Part shown: piece after piece, positions 1-7,449 of the stretch
How positions within the stretch are numbered: the first letter of the stretch is position 1
Layout of the letters: each line of letters opens with the position of its first letter
Assembly: GCA_017995495.1 (NCBI GenBank)
Contig: JAGOIS010000014.1
Coordinates: 1-17,695, forward strand
Direction of reading: 5' to 3'
Source of the DNA: Candidatus Cloacimonadota bacterium
Lineage (GTDB): Bacteria > Cloacimonadota > Cloacimonadia > Cloacimonadales > Cloacimonadaceae
DNA: 17,695 bases
The notes under the pieces: model-generated
Told to the model about the DNA's origin: nothing
The model's input: only the letters and a program-made list of their open reading frames with translations
Databases searched by the model: none
Position numbers and translations under genes: made by a program

Positions 1-2
1 GG

Positions 3-617
3 ATCCGGGAGTGCTATCTGGAGGGTGGAGATTATGCGGGTTTGCTGGATTACCTGGACGGCAACATGGCAAGGGAAGACCGGCTCTATGTGGCGCTGGC
101 CAATCTGAAGCAGGACCGCCCCGACGTTGCCTCCATAGTCAGCGATGACGCCCAGGATCCCGCCAAAAGCCTCATCTATAGCCTGAGTGAGGCTTATCGG
201 GGCAGATACACCGTTGCCGAGGAGAGGCTGTCACAGTTGTCCGATCCCGCATATACAAGCCTCAGAAGCGATGTGGCCAGGATAGTCCGGGAAAACAAAG
301 AGTTGGATTTCCGATCGCCGCTGCTGGCCGGGATCCTGGGCGTTGTCCCCGGGCTGGGTTACGCTTATACCGGGGCTTGGCAGACCGCTTTGTCTTCACT
401 TCTGACCAATGCCATCCTTTTAGGCGCAGCTTATGAGCTCTCGGAAAAGCACTTGTATTTTTCTGCGGTAAGCGTGGGCGCGGTGGGGCTGGGATTTTAT
501 CTGGGCAATATTTACGGCTCGGCAAATGCTGCGGCCAAACGCAACAAAAAGCTCCGTAAACAGCATCTTGACCAATATCTTGACAACATTTTCCGGGGAA
601 TACTACAGAACAGATAG
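3..617 (+). CDS. C-terminal part of a membrane protein, 5' end outside window
   Basis: The reading frame is open from base 3 to the TAG at 615-617, giving 204 in-window codons; the true start lies to the left. A TTG at 42 could be read as a start, but the frame continues upstream with no stop, so I treat the gene as truncated by the window. The first ~100 residues are charged and probably helical, in the style of TPR-like repeats. Two or three hydrophobic segments follow, opened by a PGLGYAYTG motif (about bases 348-374). Small membrane modules of the TM2/DUF5683 kind often start with such a Pro-Gly-x-Gly-x-x-Tyr-x-Gly turn. The end is strongly basic (AKRNKKLRK) with a short amphipathic helix. 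No catalytic motif is visible and I assign no function. It is convergent with the gene that ends at 674. Confidence 0.75.
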   Translation: MRECYLEGGDYAGLLDYLDGNMAREDRLYVALANLKQDRPDVASIVSDDAQDPAKSLIYSLSEAYRGRYTVAEERLSQLSDPAYTSLRSDVARIVRENKELDFRSPLLAGILGVVPGLGYAYTGAWQTALSSLLTNAILLGAAYELSEKHLYFSAVSVGAVGLGFYLGNIYGSANAAAKRNKKLRKQHLDQYLDNIFRGILQNR

Positions 618-641
618 CCCAGCACATCATCGTATCCATCT

Positions 642-660
642 GCCCAGTATAGTTACGGGC
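642..660. terminator. Weak stem-loop between convergent genes
   Basis: GCCC-A-GTA pairs with TAC-GGGC around a TAGT tetraloop, giving seven base pairs with one bulged A. It sits in the 56-bp gap between the rightward gene ending at 617 and the leftward gene ending at 674, where a bidirectional terminator would be expected. No clear T-tract follows on either strand, so intrinsic termination is only a possibility. Confidence 0.25.
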
Positions 661-673
661 TACATTCGTCTAT

Positions 674-1396
674 TCAGATGCTGAGGCGGTGGCGGATCTT
701 TTCCAGGGTTTTGGCTCCGATGCCCTTGACATTTGTGATCTCCTCCAGGCTCTGAAACGGCCCATTTTCCTTGCGGTAATCAATTATGGCCTGGGCTTTT
801 ACCTCTCCTATCCCTGGCAGGGTGCAGAGTTCCTCCAGCCCGGCTGAGTTGAGGTTGACGATATTGGTTAGCTGGGTTTTGGGAATGGGTTTGGGTTTGT
901 CTTCCCGGGAGCCTTGGTTGGATTTATCAGCACTTTTGGAGCTTTCGGAATCTGCCTCGATCAGCCCGATGGTGGTCATTGCACCGGGATCGACAGCGTT
1001 TTCTGGCGTAAACTGAGGTGCTCCGAACTGAAGCAGGGAAGGCAGCATCTTGGCCAAGGTTTTAGGCCCGATCCCCTTGATCTCGAGTAAGTCATCGGTG
1101 CTGGAAAAAGGTTTCTTCTTGCGGTGATCTACGATCTCTTGGGCGCGTTTCTCCCCGATCCCGGGCAGCAGCATCAACTCTTCCCTGGAGGCGGTGCGGA
1201 TATCGATCTGTACGGGTTTGTCCTCCTCCGTAGCCACGGCAAGCAATTCCGGGGTCGCCAGTTCCGTTTGGGAGCCTGGCAGCAAGGTTTGCCGGCCTTG
1301 AAACTGCCCGGCCAGCAAGCCCAGGATGGCCAGACCGCAGATCACGAGCAGAGCGGTCTGTTCCTTGGGGGTGAGAATATTCTTCAGGAATCGCAT
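674..1396 (-). CDS. ComEA-like protein with two helix-hairpin-helix modules
   Basis: About 240 residues. A membrane segment near residues 14-31 (TALLVICGLAILGLLAG) is followed by two ComEA-type double helix-hairpin-helix (HhH) modules. The first, about residues 62-120, has LPGIGEKRAQEIVDHR and IKGIGPKTLAKML. The second, about 178-240, has LPGIGEVKAQAIIDYRK and VKGIGAKTLEKIR. A Ser/Lys/Pro-rich linker joins them. ComEA proteins bind double-stranded DNA on the outside of the inner membrane during natural transformation, using exactly this anchor-linker-HhH plan. Most have one module; here it is duplicated. The start at 1396 (ATG) is preferred over the TTG at 1399 because GAGAGG at 1404-1409 lies 7 nt from the ATG. 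It follows the upstream gene by 11 bp. No other competence gene is in view, so a role in DNA uptake is inferred. Confidence 0.8.
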   Translation of the reverse strand: MRFLKNILTPKEQTALLVICGLAILGLLAGQFQGRQTLLPGSQTELATPELLAVATEEDKPVQIDIRTASREELMLLPGIGEKRAQEIVDHRKKKPFSSTDDLLEIKGIGPKTLAKMLPSLLQFGAPQFTPENAVDPGAMTTIGLIEADSESSKSADKSNQGSREDKPKPIPKTQLTNIVNLNSAGLEELCTLPGIGEVKAQAIIDYRKENGPFQSLEEITNVKGIGAKTLEKIRHRLSI

Positions 1397-1403
1397 CAAC
1401 GGA

Positions 1404-1409
1404 CCTCTC
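1404..1409 (-). promoter_or_regulatory. Ribosome binding site deciding the ComEA-like start
   Basis: GAGAGG on the minus strand is 7 nt from the ATG at 1396 but only 4 nt from the TTG at 1399. This favours the ATG. Confidence 0.5.
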
Positions 1410-2895
1410 AGTGGCGCAAAGCCTCCACCCAGAAGTCCAGGGTTTCAGCCAGCACAGGGCTGTCACCGCTCAGGGTAAAGGCAATGTTGCCGTTTACGTC
1501 GATGGCGCAGAGCCAGGGTATCGCTGAGAAACCATAAGCCTTGGGAATTTCGCTGCCGCCGAAAAGCAAGGTCAGATCGTAGCGGTTGTTGGTGAAGTGT
1601 TTGATGGCGGCCTCGTGATCGGAGGGGTTTTCCCAGACGTTAACAGAGATGAGGACCAGATCGTCACCAGGGTTGTCCTTTTTCCAGGCCTGCAATTTGG
1701 ACAGGGTTTTGAGGCAGGGAGCGCACCACAGGGCCCAGAAATCCAGGATCACGATCTTGCCGCGCAGGTCTTCCAACCGGACCAGATTTCCCACGGCATC
1801 CGGAAGTTCCCATAGCGGCGCTGGCCTGGAGGTCAATCCAGCCAGGATCTCGGTCTTGCGCTGAACCTTGCCCTGTTCCCAGTTTGCCTCTGCCAGAGAC
1901 ATTATCCCAGCATATCGGGGCAGAGCCCTCAGAGGCGCGTAATCTTCTTCTGCCAAAGCTTCAGGATAGGAAACCAGACCGGCGGCCATCGCTCCTTCCA
2001 GGAGGTTCAGGGCGGTTTCCAGCTGATCTAGGCCAATATGCATCAGGATGCGGGTTCTGAGAGTGCTGTCGTCGGTTTTCAGACCGGGGTGAAGGGCAAA
2101 ATAATCCAGCATCCGGGGCCAGTCCGCGGCCATTTTCAATGCTTCCAGATAGTAGAACTGGTAGTAGGCCAGGCTGTCAGCGGCGGTCAATTCCCCTCTG
2201 GCGATGGTGCTTGAGATCACTTTGGGAAAGAGTACCTCGAAGGGGCGGACCTTTCCTGTGGCCTCGATGAATTCGAACACCTGGCGGAAATTGGCTTCGA
2301 TGGCCGCGGGATCCTGGAGATTGAGCAATTGCTGTTCGGCGGCTTCGTTTTCTCCCTGGGAGGCGTGATGGTGAAAGAGGGCCAGGCGCAGATAATCGTC
2401 ACCCGGCCATTTTCGCAATCCCTGCTGAAGGAGGGAGCGGTCACTGGCCAGGTTGGTCACAATGTCCTCACGAAGGGAGTCCGGGGTGTCCGGATCTTGC
2501 AGGATCTGGGATAAGGTGTTGCTGAACAGCCGGTAACCCCAGTAAAAATCCGGGTCGCGCCGGATCAGGGCTCGTCCTCCGGAAATTTGTACAGCCGGGT
2601 CCTCCAGCCCTCGCAACCAGAGGTATTCAAATTCCGAGGCTTCGGGTTGGGCGGCGTGTTTGTCCGCAAACCATGCACGGCAGCCATCCGCATCGATCTG
2701 CATCCAATAATTTTGGAGGATCCTCAGATCGTCCAAGTCGCTGATCCGCTCCCGGTAATCAGCGATCACCAGCAAGGCCTGATCGGCGCTTTGGGTAACC
2801 CGGATGGCGTTTTCCAGCTCGGTTGCCAGCGGGCTGGCCGAAAGGACAAGACCTGTCAGGCAGAGGATCAGCAGCAGTGCCAGGTGTTTCTTCAT
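1408..2895 (-). CDS. Exported helical-repeat protein with C-terminal TlpA-like thioredoxin domain (CAPC)
   Basis: 495 residues with a Sec-type signal peptide (MKKHLALLLILCLTGLVLSA). Residues ~25-345 are helix-rich and repeat-like, similar in feel to TPR solenoids, with no exact repeat that I can align by eye. The end, ~355-495, is a TlpA/ResA-like thioredoxin fold. It shows a DLRGKIVILDFWALWCAPC active-site region with Cys391 and Cys394, and a cis-proline context SAIPWLCAID (Pro460). Such periplasmic thioredoxins usually reduce disulfides and draw electrons from DsbD or CcdA. The long helical front half is much more than the ~150-190 residues of a plain TlpA and probably binds a partner. No strong Shine-Dalgarno sequence precedes the ATG at 2895. 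The gene lies 9 bp after the previous stop, so translational coupling is likely. It belongs to the redox island that starts with dsbD. Confidence 0.85.
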   Translation of the reverse strand: MKKHLALLLILCLTGLVLSASPLATELENAIRVTQSADQALLVIADYRERISDLDDLRILQNYWMQIDADGCRAWFADKHAAQPEASEFEYLWLRGLEDPAVQISGGRALIRRDPDFYWGYRLFSNTLSQILQDPDTPDSLREDIVTNLASDRSLLQQGLRKWPGDDYLRLALFHHHASQGENEAAEQQLLNLQDPAAIEANFRQVFEFIEATGKVRPFEVLFPKVISSTIARGELTAADSLAYYQFYYLEALKMAADWPRMLDYFALHPGLKTDDSTLRTRILMHIGLDQLETALNLLEGAMAAGLVSYPEALAEEDYAPLRALPRYAGIMSLAEANWEQGKVQRKTEILAGLTSRPAPLWELPDAVGNLVRLEDLRGKIVILDFWALWCAPCLKTLSKLQAWKKDNPGDDLVLISVNVWENPSDHEAAIKHFTNNRYDLTLLFGGSEIPKAYGFSAIPWLCAIDVNGNIAFTLSGDSPVLAETLDFWVEALRH

Positions 2896-2904
2896 GGCAG
2901 CATT

Positions 2905-4227
2905 CTATTTCAGCAACAGCATCCGGCGGGGCGGGGCTAAGCTGACTTTCAGGCGATAGAGATATATCCCGGAGGGCAGATTTGCGGGCGCCTGCCAGTC
3001 AATGCGGTTGGAACCGGGATCAAGGCTATGGGAGGAAGTCTCGGCTATCAGCCGGCCCCTCAGGTCGAAGATCTGGACGCTTGCCCGGCCGGACTTTTCG
3101 GCAGAAACCCAAAAACTGGTGCCGCCGCGGAAGGGATTGGGGCTGTTTGATTCCAGGCTTAGAGCGGGTTGGAGCACTTGATCAGCCACTGCTGTGCCGG
3201 CCTGCAGAACGAAGGGGATGATGTAGGTGCCCAGGTTGGCAGATGTGATCTCGTAGTGGAAGGTGGCGATACCGGGCTCTCCCACGTATAGGTTGAGATG
3301 AAAGGACCTGGAATCTCCTGCGCCGAGAATCAGGGGAAGGGGTGAATCGCCGGGATAGCAGTTGCCTTCTTCATCACAGTAATTGAAATACCAGCCCTCG
3401 GGGGCGAGGTCTGGAAGGAGGCGTATCTGCATATTGTCATACGAACCGGTGTTGAAGATCCACAGAGGTTCTGAGTTCATATAGGCGTTGGGTGGGGCAA
3501 CCAGTCCGGCCGGATCCCAATCCATCGCCGCGCGTATGTTGTAGTCTGGCAAGGGCAGGGTGGATACGCTTTGCAGGATCTGCTTCGAATTCGTCTGGAC
3601 GAGAGCCGCGGCCCAGAGATTGCCCTGGTTCCAGCCGGGATCGACCGTAAAAGTATCTGTGAAAACCACCGGATTGCCGTTTCCAGGCAAGCTGATGGAC
3701 TGGTATTTCAGTTGGCGGGTAACGTTGGTTTCCGCTCCCACATTATCCTCCACCAGCATCAGGACGAGGTTCTGGTTTGTTACGTCAACCGCGGGGTCGA
3801 GCAGCCAGGCGGAGACTGAGATGGCGCCGCTGGCGGGATTGAAGTTGGTGATCTGCAGTTTGAGGGGCGAGGGCTGAAAGAGCTTGCCCTTCACGAGTTG
3901 TTCATAAGAAAACTCAGGCTGGATGCCCACCAGGTTTTCCGTCCCGTTGAAAACCACAGTGGGAACGGAGATGGCATCGTAATAGCTGAACCGGTCCTCC
4001 ACGCTGGGACTGCTGAGAGCGCCGGAACTGTGATAGAGCCTGGCGGCGATGAATTCGCCGCGGTGAGTGACGTTCAGCACAGCGTCCAGATCAGCCAGGG
4101 CGGTGTTGCTGGGCGCGTTATCCTGGATCACGCAGGATTCCGCGATGGTGGTGAGCGGATAATAGGTGGGAACGGCCGCCAAGGCTGCCGTCAGCAACAG
4201 GATGAACAAAATGATCGATCTTTTCAT
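2905..4227 (-). CDS. Exported Omp28-like protein with lost CXXC and C-terminal sorting domain
   Basis: 440 residues: signal peptide (~1-18), a degenerate thioredoxin-like domain (~20-115), a beta-rich middle, and a C-terminal FlgD/type-A sorting-like domain (~355-440). The thioredoxin part resembles Omp28-type proteins: it keeps the cis-proline strand ISVPTVVFNG (~86-95), but where CXXC is expected there is AESCVIQDNAP, with only Cys32. The middle has an NYCDEEGNCYPG element (Cys284, Cys290) that may form a structural disulfide. The tail has SPNPFRGG, QIFDLRGRLI and LPSGIYLYRLK, the hallmarks of sorting domains used by type IX secretion in FCB bacteria. Surface delivery is therefore inferred; no T9SS machinery gene is in view. 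GAGGT lies 7 nt upstream of the ATG. The gene starts 18 bp after the barrel gene. With the catalytic pair gone, it is more likely a binding or structural protein than an oxidoreductase. Confidence 0.8.
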   Translation of the reverse strand: MKRSIILFILLLTAALAAVPTYYPLTTIAESCVIQDNAPSNTALADLDAVLNVTHRGEFIAARLYHSSGALSSPSVEDRFSYYDAISVPTVVFNGTENLVGIQPEFSYEQLVKGKLFQPSPLKLQITNFNPASGAISVSAWLLDPAVDVTNQNLVLMLVEDNVGAETNVTRQLKYQSISLPGNGNPVVFTDTFTVDPGWNQGNLWAAALVQTNSKQILQSVSTLPLPDYNIRAAMDWDPAGLVAPPNAYMNSEPLWIFNTGSYDNMQIRLLPDLAPEGWYFNYCDEEGNCYPGDSPLPLILGAGDSRSFHLNLYVGEPGIATFHYEITSANLGTYIIPFVLQAGTAVADQVLQPALSLESNSPNPFRGGTSFWVSAEKSGRASVQIFDLRGRLIAETSSHSLDPGSNRIDWQAPANLPSGIYLYRLKVSLAPPRRMLLLK

Positions 4228-4245
4228 GTTGGTTACCTCATGGTT

Positions 4246-5712
4246 TTAGAACCTGGTGGCTAGTTCCAGGCGAACTCCGGAAAATGGAGCCACATAGCGG
4301 CAGACGCCATTGCGGCAAACTTTGCCGCCGGCTTCCCTGCCCGCGAAGAGCAGCAGGTCGGAATCCGTCAGGATGGGATATTTGAGTTCGACACTGGGCC
4401 AGTAATGGCTTGTGGTGATGGAGGAAAAGTCACTCCACCAGCTTTGCGCGCCCAGGGAAAGGTTCAGTTTGCCCAGGCTGAGATCAGCCTGGAGGCGGGG
4501 TTCGTAATGCCCGATCTCGGTGTAATCATTCAGGAAGGTATCCAGAACCAGCTTCTCGACGGTCTTGAATTCGCCGGAGAGCACCAGGCCGGCCTTGCCG
4601 GCGGGGAAGCTGACCACGAAGGCGGGGTAGCCTTCCTTTTGCCAATGGCGCCCGGCTGAATCAACCTTTTCGATCTGGCTGTAAGACAGGGTCGCGGACA
4701 CGGATTCGCGCTGCCAGTTCAATCCGGCGTAGGCATTGTTCATCTGCTTGGTCCGGGATTCGTTCCAGGCTTCGGCATAATCCAGGTCGAGGCTGAGGAA
4801 CTGGCCCAGGGCGATGTTGGTCCAAGCTTGGAAGCCACGTTCGTCGGCGCCGGAACCCTGGTCGTCGGCCAGGGTCTCGTTGTGATGGTTGGCCAGAGGC
4901 AGATCCTGAAGCCGGTTGCGGTATTCGAAGTGGTCGTAGTGCTTGTAAGCACCGCTGAGCTGCACCGGCCCCAGATAGACCGAGGCATTTGTGTAGATGG
5001 CGAGTCCGTCTTCCTCGGCGGGTTTGATCTTGTCGTCCCGATAGGCGGCTTCAGCTGAAACCTCGAGCACATCGAGGATCAGGCCGGCCCTGGCTCCCAA
5101 AATGTCATCCTGCCGGTAGGAGTTGCCGATGAGGGTTTGCAGCCCCACAAATGAGGCTCCCAGAGTCAGGGCTTCCAAAACCGGGTATTCGGCATCCGCG
5201 CCATAAGCCAGATCGAGCTTGCCGGCGGAACTGGGGCTGGGAAACCCACTGTAGAGAGCCTTCAGGCGCAGCTTGTCGTCGTAGCGGAATTTGAATCCGG
5301 TCACCCGGTAATCTTCGTCCAGCTCAAGGTCCTGATAACTGCGGAACACGAGACCAGAGCCGAAGCTTTCCTCGATGATGCCCGCGTGGATGAGGTAGGC
5401 GTCCTTGGCGTAGGAAGCGTAAAGTTCCTTCCAGCCGAGGCTGAGGCGGTCGGAGCTGAGTTCGTCCAGCAGTTCGGCCTGATCGGTGCTGTATTTGGGC
5501 AGTTCGGCGATGAATTTCATCCCCAGGCTGAAGTTCTTGTAGCCCAGGCTGAAGCCGAAGGAGTTCCTGAAATAGACGTGGAGTGAATCCGGCACGCTAC
5601 GGTAGATGAGGCTGGCTTCATTAAGCCCGGTGATCAGGGGAGCGTTTTGGGCTGGCAGGACCGCGCAGGCCAGAAGCAGCACGGCCAGGATGATCAGCGG
5701 CAGCCGTTGCAT
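4246..5712 (-). CDS. Outer-membrane beta-barrel protein, DUF6029-like
   Basis: 488 residues with a signal peptide (MQRLPLIILAVLLLACAVLPA). The rest is alternating hydrophobic/aromatic strands such as LQADLSLGKLNLSLGAQSWW, and it ends in LELATRF with a terminal Phe, as expected for a BAM-assembled beta-barrel. The overall plan recalls DUF6029-type barrels of Bacteroidota, which from memory occur beside TlpA and Omp28 genes; the family name is tentative. The only cysteines outside the signal peptide are a CX4C pair close to the end (Cys466, Cys471 in GGKVCRNGVCRYVAPF), probably in the last hairpin. The ATG at 5712 lies inside the end of the upstream tlpA-like gene (19-bp overlap), with AGAGGG about 12 nt or more upstream. 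The pair next to a thiol relay suggests that its disulfide is formed or reduced by the neighbours. Confidence 0.75.
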   Translation of the reverse strand: MQRLPLIILAVLLLACAVLPAQNAPLITGLNEASLIYRSVPDSLHVYFRNSFGFSLGYKNFSLGMKFIAELPKYSTDQAELLDELSSDRLSLGWKELYASYAKDAYLIHAGIIEESFGSGLVFRSYQDLELDEDYRVTGFKFRYDDKLRLKALYSGFPSPSSAGKLDLAYGADAEYPVLEALTLGASFVGLQTLIGNSYRQDDILGARAGLILDVLEVSAEAAYRDDKIKPAEEDGLAIYTNASVYLGPVQLSGAYKHYDHFEYRNRLQDLPLANHHNETLADDQGSGADERGFQAWTNIALGQFLSLDLDYAEAWNESRTKQMNNAYAGLNWQRESVSATLSYSQIEKVDSAGRHWQKEGYPAFVVSFPAGKAGLVLSGEFKTVEKLVLDTFLNDYTEIGHYEPRLQADLSLGKLNLSLGAQSWWSDFSSITTSHYWPSVELKYPILTDSDLLLFAGREAGGKVCRNGVCRYVAPFSGVRLELATRF

Positions 5713-6299
5713 GGAGAAGCGCCACCCTCTTTGGGAACAGGGTCGGTGCCTGGTTCAGTGTTCATGGCCCGCAGGCAGTCGGCGCAGGGAGTCTCGCTCT
5801 GGCAGCCGTGCCCCTTTTCAGCCCCGAGTCCCAGCAGGGAACGTATCTTCATCTCATATTCTTTCTCAACCCCGGCGGTAAAGCCTTTGTGTTCCAGCAC
5901 GATCTCGCCGGTTTTGTCCAGGATGAAGGTGTGGGGTGGCTCGGTGACGTTCAACTTGTTGGCCAGCATCTTATCCGGGTCAAAGAGGGTGACAAACTTG
6001 TAGTCCTTCCCTTTGAGGAAGTTCTTGGCCTTGTTCTGGGCTTTGGGGGCGTCGATGGAGATCAGGACAACGGTGAGGCTGTCGTAGCTTTGGACGAGGC
6101 TGTTCAGGGCGGGCATCGCCTGTTTGCAGGGCTGGCAGTAATCCGCCCAAAAATCCACGATCACGGGGCCCTTGCCCAAAAGTTCGGTCAGGCTGATTTT
6201 ATTTCCTGCCTCATTCGGCAATTTGAATTCCGGCATGGGCTCGGCCAGCAGGGTGGAGGCCAGAATGACCATCATGATCAGGGTGATCCAGTGTTTCAT
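5694..6299 (-). CDS. TlpA/ResA-like periplasmic thioredoxin (CQPC) with extra Cys-rich tail
   Basis: 201 residues with a Sec signal peptide (MKHWITLIMMVILASTLLA). A TlpA-type fold follows (~22-157), with active site VDFWADYCQPCK (Cys55, Cys58), SIDAP in the next strand, and cis-proline context TEPPHTFILD (Pro121/122). Proteins of this family reduce exported disulfides, for example during cytochrome c or outer-membrane protein maturation. After the domain comes an unusual ~40-residue tail with five further cysteines: Cys166, Cys172, Cys175, Cys197 and Cys200 (GCQSETPCADC and PCNGC). This could bind a metal or act as a second redox site; both are guesses. AGGAG at 6307-6311 is 7 nt from the ATG. 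A 49-bp AT-rich gap separates it from the upstream lipoprotein gene, and its 3' end overlaps the barrel gene by 19 bp, so the two are probably coupled. Confidence 0.85.
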   Translation of the reverse strand: MKHWITLIMMVILASTLLAEPMPEFKLPNEAGNKISLTELLGKGPVIVDFWADYCQPCKQAMPALNSLVQSYDSLTVVLISIDAPKAQNKAKNFLKGKDYKFVTLFDPDKMLANKLNVTEPPHTFILDKTGEIVLEHKGFTAGVEKEYEMKIRSLLGLGAEKGHGCQSETPCADCLRAMNTEPGTDPVPKEGGASPCNGCR

Positions 6300-6359
6300 G
6301 TCTATGCTCCTATTTGAGTTTATTTTTTGTATGTTCTGAATAGTTCATCTATCTGTCAA
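6300..6359 (-). promoter_or_regulatory. Possible internal promoter and RBS before the tlpA-like gene
   Basis: On the minus strand a perfect TTGACA (6359-6354) is followed after 17 nt by GAACAT (6336-6331), which matches the -10 consensus at only three positions. An A-rich stretch and then AGGAG (6311-6307) precede the ATG at 6299. The -35 overlaps the stop region of the upstream gene. It could give extra expression of the four or five downstream genes. The weak -10 keeps confidence low. Confidence 0.25.
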
Positions 6360-7449
6360 GCTCCACTTCTATCCCACCGAAGATGGTGGCGTTGTTGCCA
6401 AAAAAGACCGGGTGCCACTGAGCGAAGATCACCAGCGAAGCGTCATCCGGGATGGGAACTGAGGAGGTGAGGCTGAAACTGACGGAGTTGGGGAAATCCA
6501 GGGAACCAATGTTCTGGACAGATTTGGCCCGCACCACGTTGCGCAGGGGCTGGCCCTGGGTATTTGAGTAGCTGGAGACGCGCTCTATGAGCACGCAGTT
6601 CAGCACGAGGTCCGTGTGGATGAACGGTTCCGACAGATCCAGCTGCACAGTACCGCTGATGGTCTGGCCGTCGACGGTGTAGCTCAGGCCGGAATAGTTG
6701 ATCCTGCTGTCGATATTGGCCAGGGTCTGCACCTGCGCGGCGTAGGTGGAAATGATGTCGGAGGAACTGCCGGTGAGCATCACCTCGCCTCCAAAGATGG
6801 AGGTGGGCACGCTGAAGGGCCCGTAATAATCGTAGGTTGGGTCTCCCGTCACGGTGAGGGGCCCGGTGATGTGATGTTCCAGATAGCTTAGTTGGTTGGG
6901 ATAAGCCAGTTGCAGATCGTGGAGTTCCGCTTCCACCGGGGGACAGTTCGGGCAACCCAGAAAGGTGAAGTATTCAATGATAACGCGCTGTTTCACCACT
7001 GGAGGCTCGCAGCTCATCTGATTGCCCCGCAGCAGCCAGCGTCCATCACGTTTGGCCAGGCGCTCGCCGGTGAAAGTGCTGTCCACGATCACGCCCTTGC
7101 TGTCGGTGATGGTCAGCCTCCAGTTGGCCACGGCGGTGGAGTCGGAAAGCTGATCGGAATCAAGGAACGTGGCTCCGGCCACGGCGGTGGGCTGGGCCTG
7201 GAAGATGCCTTCCAGCCAGGTCCGGCGGTCCGCTTTGTTCAGCCCGAAATGCAGATAATCCTCAGCATAGAAGACCATCACGGAGTCGATCCCGGCTTCC
7301 GGCTGGCTCTGCAGCGCCTCATGCAGAGGCGTGAAAAGCTCTGCCTGGAAGTCGATCACATCCGGGGGCAGGAAATTGTGGGCAAAACGGTCGCAGCTGG
7401 CCGCGAACAGGGCCAGAACTACCAGGACGGGGATCACTAATCTCTTCAT
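6349..7449 (-). CDS. Lipoprotein: NTF2-like domain fused to Omp28-like thioredoxin domain (CPNC)
   Basis: 366 residues. The lipobox LFAASC places the lipidated Cys at residue 19. Residues ~30-145 look like an NTF2/SnoaL-type cone: a helix with VMVFYAEDYLHF, then VANWRLTITD, DSTFTGERLAK and DGRWLLRGNQ. Residues ~150-366 are Omp28-like: IIEYFTFLGCPNCPPVEAEL gives a CXXC at Cys166/Cys169, SVPTSIFGG gives the cis-proline (~215), and a beta-rich domain follows. The second residue after the lipidated Cys is Arg, with no Asp at +2. In enterobacteria that would favour outer-membrane sorting, but the rule may not apply in this lineage. The ATG overlaps the dsbD stop (ATGA, 4 bp), so the gene is translationally coupled to dsbD. 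A direct electron-transfer partnership with DsbD is a reasonable inference. Confidence 0.8.
   Translation of the reverse strand: MKRLVIPVLVVLALFAASCDRFAHNFLPPDVIDFQAELFTPLHEALQSQPEAGIDSVMVFYAEDYLHFGLNKADRRTWLEGIFQAQPTAVAGATFLDSDQLSDSTAVANWRLTITDSKGVIVDSTFTGERLAKRDGRWLLRGNQMSCEPPVVKQRVIIEYFTFLGCPNCPPVEAELHDLQLAYPNQLSYLEHHITGPLTVTGDPTYDYYGPFSVPTSIFGGEVMLTGSSSDIISTYAAQVQTLANIDSRINYSGLSYTVDGQTISGTVQLDLSEPFIHTDLVLNCVLIERVSSYSNTQGQPLRNVVRAKSVQNIGSLDFPNSVSFSLTSSVPIPDDASLVIFAQWHPVFFGNNATIFGGIEVELDR

Noticed and set aside
1..6. A BamHI site (GGATCC) at the very first bases
   Set aside because: It could be a cloning junction, but GGATCC is common in GC-rich DNA (another occurs near base 155), so no conclusion is drawn.
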